Shown: one piece after another, positions 17,484 to 25,509 of the stretch
Numbering within the stretch: the stretch's first letter is position 1
Layout of the letters: the number at the start of each line of letters is the position of its first letter
NCBI RefSeq assembly: GCF_004217095.1
Contig: NZ_SHKO01000002.1
Coordinates: 124,001 to 188,000, forward strand
Length of the DNA: 64,000 nucleotides
DNA from: Advenella incenata
GTDB taxonomy: Bacteria > Pseudomonadota > Gammaproteobacteria > Burkholderiales > Burkholderiaceae_B
Reading direction: 5' to 3'
Notes under the pieces: generated by a model
Database searches by the model: none
What the model was told of the DNA's origin: nothing
The model's input: only the letters and a program-made list of their open reading frames with translations
Made by a program: the position numbers and the translations under genes

Positions 17484-19169
17484 ATGAATGAAGTGGTCGC
17501 CGCCCTGCAGGCGTTGCCTCTGCTGTGGATCCTGGTTGCCGCTGGCGCCATCGCGGGCGTGCTCTTGTGCGCCCTGTTCATGAACTATCGGCTTGCCACT
17601 GCGCGGGCGCGGGCAGCCGGCCTGGAGGATCTGCTGGCCGAGCGGGACCGGCTGCACGAGCAGGAGCAACAGCGCTATGAACAATTGCAGATGCAATATC
17701 GAGAACTGGATACGCAGAAGGATGAGCTCGCTGCTCTGCTGGCGGCCGCGCGCAGCGACGTGAGCCATGCGCGGCAGCAGAACGAGCAACACAGCGACAG
17801 GCTGGCACAGTTCGAAGCACAAGTGCATGAGCTGGAAGCGGCGCGCAATACACTTGAAAAACAGCATATTTCCCTACAGGCCGATTACGCCTACAAGGCG
17901 CAGAGTCTGGAAGCCATGCGGGCACAGTTTGACGCATCCCGCGAGCAACTGGGCACCGAGTTCCGCAATCTGGCGACCCGCATCTTCGAGGAAAAGGAAC
18001 AGACCTTCTCGCGCAACAGCCGCCAGTCCATCGAAGGGCTGCTGCAACCGCTGCGCGAACAGATCGACCGGTTTCAGACGCGGGTCAACGAAGTGCACGA
18101 TCAATCGCTGCAGGGACACAGCATGCTGCGCTCACAGATCGGCCAGTTGATGGACATGGGCATGAAAATGACTCATGATGCACAGGCGCTGGCGCGTGCG
18201 CTCAAGGGTGATAAAAAGGCTCTGGGCAATTGGGGGGAAATGCAGCTGGAAAGCGCGCTGGAAGCGGCCGGGCTGCACAAGGGTGCTCATTTTGATACGC
18301 AGGTGCTGTTTCGCAGCGAGGACGGCCGCGCCAACTACCCGGATTTCATCGTCTTTTTGCCAGATGGCAAGAAGATCGTGCTCGATAGCAAGGTGTCGCT
18401 GGTGTCCTACGAACAGGCCGTGAATGCCACCGAAGAGCCGGCGCGACAGACGTTTCTGGACGCGCATCTGCGGGCGGTGCGCACGCATATTGACCAGCTT
18501 TCTGCCAAGGACTATACCGCGCTGGCCGGCATGAAAAGCCCGGGCTTTGTCCTGATGTTCATGCCGATAGAAGGCGCCTATATCGAGGCCCTGCGTCATG
18601 CCCAGAATATTTTTCAGTATGGGTATGAGCGCGGCGTCATTCTGGTATCACATACGACATTGATGCCGATTCTGCGCACTGTGTCGTATTTGTGGATGAT
18701 GGCCGACAGCAATGAGCAGGCGCAGGCTATCGGCGAACGCGCCAGCGATGTGTACAACCAGGTGGCCCGCGTTGCCGAGCACCTGGGCAAACTGGGCGGC
18801 ACAATCGGCACGCTGAGCACGCATTACAATGCCGTCGTGCGCAGTTTCGCGGGCAATCAAGGGCTGACTGGCAAGGTAGACCGTTTCCAGAGCCTGTCGG
18901 CCAAGGCTGCCAAGACCATCCCGGCATTGCAGCCGGTCACCACCGAGGTTGATGTGCATCGACTGTCCGGGACGCTGCAGGCAACGCCGGATGCCGATCA
19001 CGACGCTAATCTTGATAGGGATCCGGCATCGTTGCAGGACCCGCTCGTTGAAGGTGGCGATGCCGCGCCGGGCCCGCAAGCTACCGATAGCACGGGCAAG
19101 CGTTTGACGCCGGCGCGCTCAGGCATGGCCGATCCGGCTAAGAGCGATCCGGCAGGGCAAGCCGAGTAG
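17484..19169 (+). CDS. rmuC: DNA recombination protein RmuC
   Basis: A 561-residue RmuC-family protein. One N-terminal membrane helix (about 12-35) is followed by a long coiled coil (about 40-220) and a PD-(D/E)XK nuclease-like core (about 250-420), recognised by KGDKKALGNWGEMQLE, YPDFIVFLPDGKKIVLDSKVS-like and FVLMFMPIEGAYIEALR stretches. RmuC limits inversion between short repeats; its biochemical role is poorly known. The start at 17484 has GGAG seven bases before the ATG. A C-terminal tail of about 90 residues (Asp, Ala and Pro-rich) exceeds the E. coli protein. It is convergent with the aminotransferase gene. Confidence 0.92.
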   Translation: MNEVVAALQALPLLWILVAAGAIAGVLLCALFMNYRLATARARAAGLEDLLAERDRLHEQEQQRYEQLQMQYRELDTQKDELAALLAAARSDVSHARQQNEQHSDRLAQFEAQVHELEAARNTLEKQHISLQADYAYKAQSLEAMRAQFDASREQLGTEFRNLATRIFEEKEQTFSRNSRQSIEGLLQPLREQIDRFQTRVNEVHDQSLQGHSMLRSQIGQLMDMGMKMTHDAQALARALKGDKKALGNWGEMQLESALEAAGLHKGAHFDTQVLFRSEDGRANYPDFIVFLPDGKKIVLDSKVSLVSYEQAVNATEEPARQTFLDAHLRAVRTHIDQLSAKDYTALAGMKSPGFVLMFMPIEGAYIEALRHAQNIFQYGYERGVILVSHTTLMPILRTVSYLWMMADSNEQAQAIGERASDVYNQVARVAEHLGKLGGTIGTLSTHYNAVVRSFAGNQGLTGKVDRFQSLSAKAAKTIPALQPVTTEVDVHRLSGTLQATPDADHDANLDRDPASLQDPLVEGGDAAPGPQATDSTGKRLTPARSGMADPAKSDPAGQAE

Positions 19170-19239
19170 GCCGATCAGGCAGCCTCAAGGTCGTGACTGC
19201 GAGCCTGCAAAGCCACGGCCAGCCCCTGCCTGCGCACCC

Positions 19240-20454
19240 CTATTGGCCGGCGGTTTCGCCCTGTGCAAGTCGCTGCGTGGCGCGAAACAGGCGTTCGCAC
19301 CCCTGAACAATCTGCTCCGGTGTACTCATGGTAAAACTCAGTCTGAAGGCCTGTGGATCCGGTTGCGCTGCATAAAAAGCGCTGCCCGGAACAAACATCA
19401 CGTTTTCCTGTATGGCCAGCGGCAGCAGCGAGGCGGCATCCAGGCCGTCATGCAGACGTCCCCAAAGGAACATGCCGCCTTCGGGCTCAAGCAGGGTCAG
19501 ATTGTCGCCAAAGTGCTGACGTAGCGACGCAATCATGAGGCGAGCGCGTTCGCCATAGGAGGCGGCGATATTCGGCAGGTGAGTCTCATAACGGCCCGAA
19601 TCCAGATAATGGGCAGCCACGGCCTGCAAATAGGGCGCCGAGCACAGGTCATCAACCTGTTTGGCCAGGACACACCTGCGCAGAATATCGGCATGCGCCC
19701 GCATCCAGCCCAGGCGCAGGCCCGGGGCGATGGTTTTTGAAAGGCTGGACAAATACACGACCTGGTCGGCCACGGGCGTATCGTGAGCCAACTGAGCAAG
19801 CGTTGGAACCGGCGCTCCGCTAAAACGCAACTGGCCATAGGGGTCGTCTTCAATCAGGACACAGGACGTGCCGGCAAGCAGGTCCAGCAAGCGTCGCCGG
19901 CCCTGCAGGTCAATGGTGGCACCGGTCGGATTCGCAAAGGTGGGTACCAGGTAAAGCAGTTTAGGCTGATGTTGCTTGAACACTGCGGCCAGCTCTGCCA
20001 GATCGGGGCCCTGAGTGTCGCTGCCAATCGTGACAATGTGCGCGCCGGCCAGGCGCAACCCCTGCAGGGCGGCAGGGTAGGTGGGGCGTTCCACGACCAC
20101 CGTATCGCCGGGCTGGATAAAGGCGCGCAACAGCAGATCAAAACCCTGTTGAGAGCCACTGGTGACAATCAATTGCTCGGCCTGGGTAGGTATTGCGCGC
20201 GCTGTTGTCAGGCGAGCAAAGGACTCACGCAGTGCGGGCCAGCCTTCTGTCGCACCATAGGACAACGTTGTGCCTAGATTGTGGGCCACTGCAAGTAATG
20301 AGGTCTGCAGACCAGCCTCGTCGAACAGCTCCGGCGCCGGGTAGCCACCCGCAAAGGAAATCATGCCCGGTTGTGACAGGTAGCGGAACAGTTCACGAAT
20401 GGGCGAGCCCTTGACCTGTGCAAAGGGTTCGGCAAAGCGGAAGGTAAATGCCAT
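19240..20454 (-). CDS. PLP-dependent aminotransferase (2-aminoadipate-type)
   Basis: A 404-residue fold-type I aminotransferase of the LysN/MocR-like class. The PLP-binding lysine is Lys240 (SSLSKTIAPGLRLGW); Asn175 (FANPTG), Asp203-Tyr206 (EDDPYG) and the substrate-carboxylate Arg in AFRLSF-like context are in place. Related enzymes act on 2-aminoadipate, valine or aromatic amino acids. The neighbouring gene encodes an ALDH7-type semialdehyde dehydrogenase, which produces 2-aminoadipate from lysine. Conversion of 2-aminoadipate to 2-oxoadipate is therefore the most economical guess for this enzyme. Direct repeats CGTAACG (20473-20479 and 20489-20495) lie just upstream of its start and may be an operator. 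Confidence 0.85.
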   Translation of the reverse strand: MAFTFRFAEPFAQVKGSPIRELFRYLSQPGMISFAGGYPAPELFDEAGLQTSLLAVAHNLGTTLSYGATEGWPALRESFARLTTARAIPTQAEQLIVTSGSQQGFDLLLRAFIQPGDTVVVERPTYPAALQGLRLAGAHIVTIGSDTQGPDLAELAAVFKQHQPKLLYLVPTFANPTGATIDLQGRRRLLDLLAGTSCVLIEDDPYGQLRFSGAPVPTLAQLAHDTPVADQVVYLSSLSKTIAPGLRLGWMRAHADILRRCVLAKQVDDLCSAPYLQAVAAHYLDSGRYETHLPNIAASYGERARLMIASLRQHFGDNLTLLEPEGGMFLWGRLHDGLDAASLLPLAIQENVMFVPGSAFYAAQPDPQAFRLSFTMSTPEQIVQGCERLFRATQRLAQGETAGQ

Positions 20455-20613
20455 AAAAGTGCTCGCGGTAAACGTAACGTTTGGACGGCGTAACGGTCAG
20501 ACAGATTCAGCAGCCGGCCCATTGACAACAGCAGAAAAAGCTACAGCAAGACATCAGCATATAGCGGGCAGGGCAGTGGGACACTTATTGCCTATGGCAT
20601 ACATGGCATGAAG

Positions 20614-20660
20614 CTGCATCGCCGAAAACCGGGTTTTAAGCCCGGATGTTAGCGATGCAG
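20614..20660 (-). terminator. Long inverted repeat after the ALDH7 gene
   Basis: CTGCATCGC (20614-20622) pairs with GCGATGCAG (20652-20660), and inside it CCGGG (20629-20633) pairs with CCCGG (20641-20645). Together they form a two-tier hairpin 30 bases beyond the aldehyde dehydrogenase stop. There is no long T run. It probably stabilises the 3' end or terminates the minus-strand transcript before the aminotransferase promoter. Confidence 0.5.
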
Positions 20661-20690
20661 TTTCTCATTGGCCATCGTATGCGCTGGTGC

Positions 20691-22196
20691 TCAGTCTTCG
20701 CCGAAGCGGATACCCTGCGCCAGCGGCAGTTCGCGTGAATAGTTCACGGTATTGGTGGCGCGACGCATATAGGCTTTCCATGCGTCAGACCCCGACTCAC
20801 GACCGCCGCCGGTTTCTTTTTCACCGCCGAAGGCGCCGCCGATTTCTGCACCGGAAGTTCCGATATTCACGTTTGCAATACCGCAATCGGAGCCCGAGGC
20901 AGACATGAACTGCTCTGCCTCGCGCAGGTCTGTGGTGAAGACAGCAGAAGACAGACCCTGCGGGACGTCATTCTGCATCTCGATGGCCTCTTCGAACGTG
21001 TCATAGCTCATGATATACAGAATGGGCGCGAACGTTTCGTGACGCACGACGTCTGTCTGCCCGGGCATTTCCACAAGTGCCGGCCGGACATAGAATGCAT
21101 TGGGGAAGCGCTCTTGCAGCGCGCGTTCGCCCCCTGTTACGGTGCCGCCCTGTTCTGCGGCCTGGCCAAGCGCGTTTTGCATGGCCTCGAAGGCGGCTTT
21201 ATCAATCAGCGGTCCGACCAGCGTGCCAGCTTCCAGCGGGCTACCGATCGTGGCCGATGCATAGGCTTTTTTCAGGCGGGCCGTCAGTTCCTGCACCACA
21301 TCGCGATGCGCAATGATGCGGCGGGTGGACGTGCAACGCTGGCCGCAGGTGCCGATAGCGCCAAAAAGAATGCCGCGCACCGCCAGATCCAGATCGGCCG
21401 ACTGGCTGACAATGATGGCATTGTTGCCGCCCAGCTCCAGCAGGCTGCGACCGAAACGGGCTGCCACACGCGGCCCGACTTCGCGACCCATGCGGGTCGA
21501 ACCGGTGGCCGATACCAGGGCAACCTTGGGGCTGTCTACCAGCACCTGGCCCACATCGCGCTGACCGATGACCACCTGGGCCAGATGAGCCGGCGCATCG
21601 CCAAAGCGCTTGAGGGCGCGCTCAAACAGCGCCTGGGTTGCCAGTGCCGTGAGCGGGGTTTTCTCCGAGGGCTTCCAGATGACCGCGTTGCCGCATACCA
21701 GCGCCAGAGCGGTATTCCATGACCACACGGCTACCGGGAAATTGAAGGCGGTGATCACGCCGACCACGCCCACCGGGTGCCAGGTTTCCATCATGCGGTG
21801 ACCGGGGCGCTCCGAGGCGATGGTCAAGCCATACAACTGGCGCGAGAGGCCGACCGCGAAATCACAAATGTCGATCATTTCCTGCACTTCGCCTTCGCCT
21901 TCGGCGGTGATCTTGCCGGCTTCGACCGACACCAGGCGACCCAGGGCTGCCTTGTGTTCACGCAGCTCTTCACCCAGTAGGCGGATCAGCTCGCCACGGC
22001 GTGGCGCCGGAACATTGCGCCATGCCTTTTGGGCTGCGACGGCCTGGTCAATCGCCTGATTCGTTTGCTGTGTCGTGTGTTCTCTGACATCGGCGATGCG
22101 TGCACCGTCTACCGGCGAGTGAACCGGCAGAGAGCCACCGGTGACCGATTCCTGGGCGATGCCCAGCGCGCTGAATAATTCCTTGACTGAATCCAT
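20691..22196 (-). CDS. ALDH7-type aldehyde dehydrogenase (aminoadipate semialdehyde)
   Basis: A 501-residue NAD(P)-dependent dehydrogenase of the antiquitin/AmaB class. Start MDSVKELFSAL at 22196 is preferred over an upstream in-frame extension that lacks family similarity. Catalytic Glu254 (LLELGGNNAII) and Cys288 (GTCGQRCTSTRR) are both present; the GNN and CTSTRR signatures are typical of ALDH7. In lysine catabolism this family oxidises piperideine-6-carboxylate / 2-aminoadipate semialdehyde to 2-aminoadipate. With the aminotransferase next door it forms a plausible short pathway. Promoter and a 17-base palindrome are described at 22357-22413. Confidence 0.9.
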   Translation of the reverse strand: MDSVKELFSALGIAQESVTGGSLPVHSPVDGARIADVREHTTQQTNQAIDQAVAAQKAWRNVPAPRRGELIRLLGEELREHKAALGRLVSVEAGKITAEGEGEVQEMIDICDFAVGLSRQLYGLTIASERPGHRMMETWHPVGVVGVITAFNFPVAVWSWNTALALVCGNAVIWKPSEKTPLTALATQALFERALKRFGDAPAHLAQVVIGQRDVGQVLVDSPKVALVSATGSTRMGREVGPRVAARFGRSLLELGGNNAIIVSQSADLDLAVRGILFGAIGTCGQRCTSTRRIIAHRDVVQELTARLKKAYASATIGSPLEAGTLVGPLIDKAAFEAMQNALGQAAEQGGTVTGGERALQERFPNAFYVRPALVEMPGQTDVVRHETFAPILYIMSYDTFEEAIEMQNDVPQGLSSAVFTTDLREAEQFMSASGSDCGIANVNIGTSGAEIGGAFGGEKETGGGRESGSDAWKAYMRRATNTVNYSRELPLAQGIRFGED

Positions 22197-22356
22197 TTTC
22201 GGTTTCCTTGTTTGCCGGCAGAACCGGGATATATGACGGTAACAATAGGCATGCAGAACAGATACACAGGCGAGTGAGCCTGAACTGTCAATAATTGCCA
22301 ACGAACCTTAAGCAATGCAGCTTGACGATGATTCTGTCCTATATGCTATTGTTAAC

Positions 22357-22413
22357 ATAAAAATAATTGCGAATGAAATTTTCAACCAATACTGTTTGAC
22401 CAAACTTTGGTCA
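22357..22413 (-). promoter_or_regulatory. Promoter and palindromic operator of the ALDH7 gene
   Basis: On the minus strand TTGAAA (22380-22385) and TTTTAT (22357-22362) are 17 bases apart. Directly upstream is a perfect 17-base palindrome TGACCAAA-C-TTTGGTCA (22397-22413), in a typical position for an activator or repressor. No regulator gene is adjacent, so the binding protein is unknown. Confidence 0.5.
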
Positions 22414-22763
22414 GAGCTTCAACATTTGCTGCAATCTGAGCTTTAACCCGTACTTGAACCCATGCTTTAGCCACAGCTTTGAACGGGAGGTGCTATCACA
22501 CTTGAATTGCTGCCACTGACGTAGGCCAATGCCAGCACAATGCCGGACAGAGCTGGCAGTGGCCGGGTGCGTATAGCACAGGCAATGCTTGTTCAACATT
22601 GCATTTTCAATTGTGTAGCGTACTGCCATCCTTTCTTAAAGTCAAAAAATTTCTTAAAGGAAATTTAACATTAACGGAGGTGTCGTCCCATTCGTACTTT
22701 CCCTGTTCGTCGTGACCGAATACTGCCCTGGCGCTGCCACACCCGCTAGCTGCAGCCCGAAAG
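22414..22763. other. Intergenic region with direct repeats
   Basis: No gene supported. Two copies of TTTCTTAAAG (22632-22641 and 22650-22659) are 18 bases apart. GCCACTG near 22512 and CAGTGGC near 22557 could pair over a long loop. These lie 110-250 bases upstream of a sigma-54 promoter, where enhancer-binding sites are expected, but I do not see a good NtrC site (GCAC-N7-GTGC). Confidence 0.45.
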
Positions 22764-22779
22764 TGGCATCACTTTTGCT
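22764..22779 (+). promoter_or_regulatory. rpoN-dependent: Sigma-54 (-24/-12) promoter of the ATP-grasp operon
   Basis: TGGCATCACTTTTGCT matches the sigma-54 consensus TGGCACG-N4-TTGCW with the invariant GG and GC at exact spacing and only two mismatches. Transcription would start near 22791, about 30 bases before the ATG of the first gene, with AAAGGAAACAGG as ribosome-binding region. Such promoters need an ATP-dependent activator such as NtrC. Confidence 0.65.
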
Positions 22780-22820
22780 TTGGCAACCCTGCGCAATCAG
22801 TTAACAAAGGAAACAGGTTT

Positions 22821-24254
22821 ATGGCTCCCAAGTTTTATAATGAGATATGGCTGGAAGAGGCGAAAAAGAAGCCGGTCCCCCGCAAGCACTACGAAGAATA
22901 CCTCAAGTGGCTGGAGCGACAGGAAGCCGATTTGCTGTTGAACAAGCGCGAAGAAGCCGAGGCGCTGTTTCAGCAGGTGGGGATTACCTTCTCGGTATCG
23001 GGCGATGGCGATGGCACGGAGCGGACCATTCCGTTTGACATCATTCCCCGGGTATTTCCGCTCAGAGAGTGGAACGCGCTGCAGCGCGGCGTCGAGCAGC
23101 GCGTCAGGGCCCTGAATATGTTCCTGCATGATGTCTATCACGACAAGGACATGATTCGCGCCGGGCTCATCCCTGCCGACCTGATCATCAATAACACACA
23201 ATACCGCCCTGAGATGGTCGGTCTGGATGTGCCGCATCGCACCTATGCGCATATTGCGGGAATTGACATCGTGCGTGCCGGCAAGGGCGAGCTGTACGTC
23301 CTGGAAGACAACCTGCGGGTGCCTTCCGGCGTGAGCTATATGCTGGAGAACCGCAAGATGATGATGCGGCTGTTCCCGGATCTTTTCAGCAAAATCAAGG
23401 TGACGCCGATAGCACATTACCCGGATCTGCTGCTTGAAACCCTGATCGAGTCAGCGCCCGAAGGCATCGACAAGCCGACCATTGCCGTGCTCACTCCCGG
23501 TATGTACAACTCCGCATACTTCGAGCATACGTTTCTTGCGCAGCAAATGGGCGTGGAGCTGGTCGAAGGCAAGGATCTGTTCGTCAAGGACGATTATGTC
23601 TACATGAGAACCACGCAAGGGCCGCAGCGTGTCGATGTGATGTATCGCCGCCTGGACGATGACTTTTTGGATCCCGAGGTGTTTCGCAAGGATTCGGCGC
23701 TGGGCGTGCCAGGCCTGATGCGGGCCTACAAAGCGGGCAATCTGACGCTGTGCAATGCCATCGGCACCGGCATTGCCGATGACAAATCGGTCTATCCGTA
23801 TGTCACGGAAATGATCCGTTTCTATCTGGGCGAAAAGCCGCTGCTGAACAACGTGCCCACTTATATGTGCCGCAACGAAGAGGACAAGGCCTATGTGCTT
23901 GCCAATTTGAAGGAGCTGGTAGTCAAGGAAACGCATGGCGCCGGCGGCTACGGCATGCTGGTCGGACCGGCAGCGACACGGGATGAGCTGGCCACATTCG
24001 AGCAACTGATCAAAAAGGATCCGGCCAAGTATATTGCCCAGCCCACGCTGGCGTTGTCCACCTGCCAGACGTTTGTAGATGCCGGAATTGCCCCACGCCA
24101 CGTGGATCTGCGACCGTTCGTGCTGTCTGGCAAGACGATCCGCATGACGGCGGGCGGATTGACTCGCGTGGCGCTCAAAGAGGGGTCGCTGGTGGTCAAT
24201 TCGTCGCAGGGGGGCGGCACCAAGGATACCTGGGTCATCAACCGGCGCGGCTAG
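22821..24254 (+). CDS. Circularly permuted ATP-grasp protein (COG2308)
   Basis: A 477-residue protein of the circularly permuted ATP-grasp type 2 family (formerly DUF404/DUF407). Signature stretches are FPLREWNALQRGVEQRVRAL, YVLEDNLRVPSGVSYMLENR (about 155-174), LTPGMYNSAYFEH, and a lysine plus glycine-rich nucleotide loop VVKETHGAGGYGM (about 374-386) followed by HVDLRPFVL. ATP-grasp enzymes join a carboxylate to an amine via an acyl-phosphate, so a peptide or amide ligase is expected; the substrate is unknown. It heads a four-gene operon with an alpha-E protein, an ATP-grasp/alpha-E fusion and a transglutaminase. A sigma-54 promoter lies 42-57 bases upstream. Confidence 0.9.
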   Translation: MAPKFYNEIWLEEAKKKPVPRKHYEEYLKWLERQEADLLLNKREEAEALFQQVGITFSVSGDGDGTERTIPFDIIPRVFPLREWNALQRGVEQRVRALNMFLHDVYHDKDMIRAGLIPADLIINNTQYRPEMVGLDVPHRTYAHIAGIDIVRAGKGELYVLEDNLRVPSGVSYMLENRKMMMRLFPDLFSKIKVTPIAHYPDLLLETLIESAPEGIDKPTIAVLTPGMYNSAYFEHTFLAQQMGVELVEGKDLFVKDDYVYMRTTQGPQRVDVMYRRLDDDFLDPEVFRKDSALGVPGLMRAYKAGNLTLCNAIGTGIADDKSVYPYVTEMIRFYLGEKPLLNNVPTYMCRNEEDKAYVLANLKELVVKETHGAGGYGMLVGPAATRDELATFEQLIKKDPAKYIAQPTLALSTCQTFVDAGIAPRHVDLRPFVLSGKTIRMTAGGLTRVALKEGSLVVNSSQGGGTKDTWVINRRG

Positions 24255-24354
24255 GGGCGCCGGCCGGGCCCATAGCGGGTCAATGCCGTCTGCATGAGTG
24301 CGCCATTGCGCCGCAGCAGACCGCGTTATCGTCGAATGAAAATAAGGAACAATC

Positions 24355-25302
24355 ATGTTAAGTCGTACCGCTGATCATATTTACTGGATGTCCCGTTACC
24401 TGGAGCGGGCAGAAAATACTGTGCGCCTGCTGGAGGTCTGTTACCAGACGACCCTCATGACCAATGACGAGGATCATTCGGACTATAGCTGGCGCAGCGT
24501 GCTGGCAACGCTGGAAACGCTGGAGCAATACGAGGCCGAATGCGGCGCCATCAGTGCAGAGCGGGTGATTGAGTTTGTGGTCAACAGCAAGAACTACACC
24601 TCGTCCATCGCCTCATGCATCCGGCTGGCGCGGGAAAACGCAAGGGCGATCCGGGGTACCGTGACCTCCGAAATATGGGAAACCATCAACTTTACCTGGC
24701 TGGAGATAAACCGACTGCTCAAGACGCCGATATTGACCAGTAACCCGACGCGGTTCTTCGAGTGGATCAAGACCCGTTCCCTGCAGACGCTGGGCGCGCA
24801 GGAAGGCACCATGCTGCGCAACGAAACATACAACTTCATGCGCCTGGGCACCTATCTGGAGCGGGCCGATAATACTGCGCGCATGCTGGAAATTCGCTTT
24901 TACCTGGAAAATGCGGCCGACGACAAGCGCAAGCTGGTCACCCAGCTGTACCACTGGACCGCGGTCCTGCGCTCGCTCTCCGGTCTGGAAATCTATCGTC
25001 AGGTGTTTCGCGAAACCGTCGACCCCAAACGGGTGATCGAGCTGATTGTTTTGCACCCGGATATGCCGCATTCTCTGGCGCATTCCTCGCGCGAACTGTT
25101 GGCCCATTTGCAAAAAGTGCGCAATGCCAAATCCGACGAAACGCTGCGCCTGGCGGGAAGGCTGGATGCGGACCTGCGCTACACCACGATCGATGAAATT
25201 TTCAAGGCGGGTCTGCACGACTGGCTGACCCGGTACCTGGAGAAAATGGAGGTGATTGGGCAGGGCATCACCGACGATTTTCTGTGGCAGCCGGTTCAAT
25301 AG
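24355..25302 (+). CDS. Alpha-E domain protein (DUF403, COG2307)
   Basis: A 315-residue all-helical protein beginning MLSRTADHIYWMSRYLERAE, the hallmark of the alpha-E family, with repeats of the same idea at 160-175 (RLGTYLERADNTARMLEIR). These proteins accompany circularly permuted ATP-grasp ligases almost everywhere they occur, and are thought to be a binding partner or scaffold; no reaction is established. It lies 100 bases after the ligase gene, and an in-frame fused version of the same domain forms the second half of the next protein. Confidence 0.9.
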   Translation: MLSRTADHIYWMSRYLERAENTVRLLEVCYQTTLMTNDEDHSDYSWRSVLATLETLEQYEAECGAISAERVIEFVVNSKNYTSSIASCIRLARENARAIRGTVTSEIWETINFTWLEINRLLKTPILTSNPTRFFEWIKTRSLQTLGAQEGTMLRNETYNFMRLGTYLERADNTARMLEIRFYLENAADDKRKLVTQLYHWTAVLRSLSGLEIYRQVFRETVDPKRVIELIVLHPDMPHSLAHSSRELLAHLQKVRNAKSDETLRLAGRLDADLRYTTIDEIFKAGLHDWLTRYLEKMEVIGQGITDDFLWQPVQ

Positions 25303-25509
25303 CATCATCGGGTGCCCCGCAGCGCCAGGTGAACCGCCAGGTGCCGGCGCGCGCATGGGTGCAATTTACTGGCGCAGTATTGGCCAGCGCCCCAATTGGC
25401 AAAGGGTGTGGCGCATGTGCATCGTTGTCGCCGATTCGTCGACACAATGGTAGGCGTCTGGTCGAAATTGCGTACAATGACCCATTGTAAAGTCATCATC
25501 AATGGTTGC

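Noticed and set aside
22411..22629. Small minus-strand frame, and a phasin-like helix in another frame of the same region
   Set aside because: No ribosome-binding site, only about 35 codons of helix-like sequence before a stop, and the palindromic operator lies inside it.
22414..22763. NtrC binding sites ahead of the sigma-54 promoter
   Set aside because: GTGC-N5-GCAC near 22571 is in the reverse arrangement to the NtrC half-sites and no GCAC-N7-GTGC pair was found.
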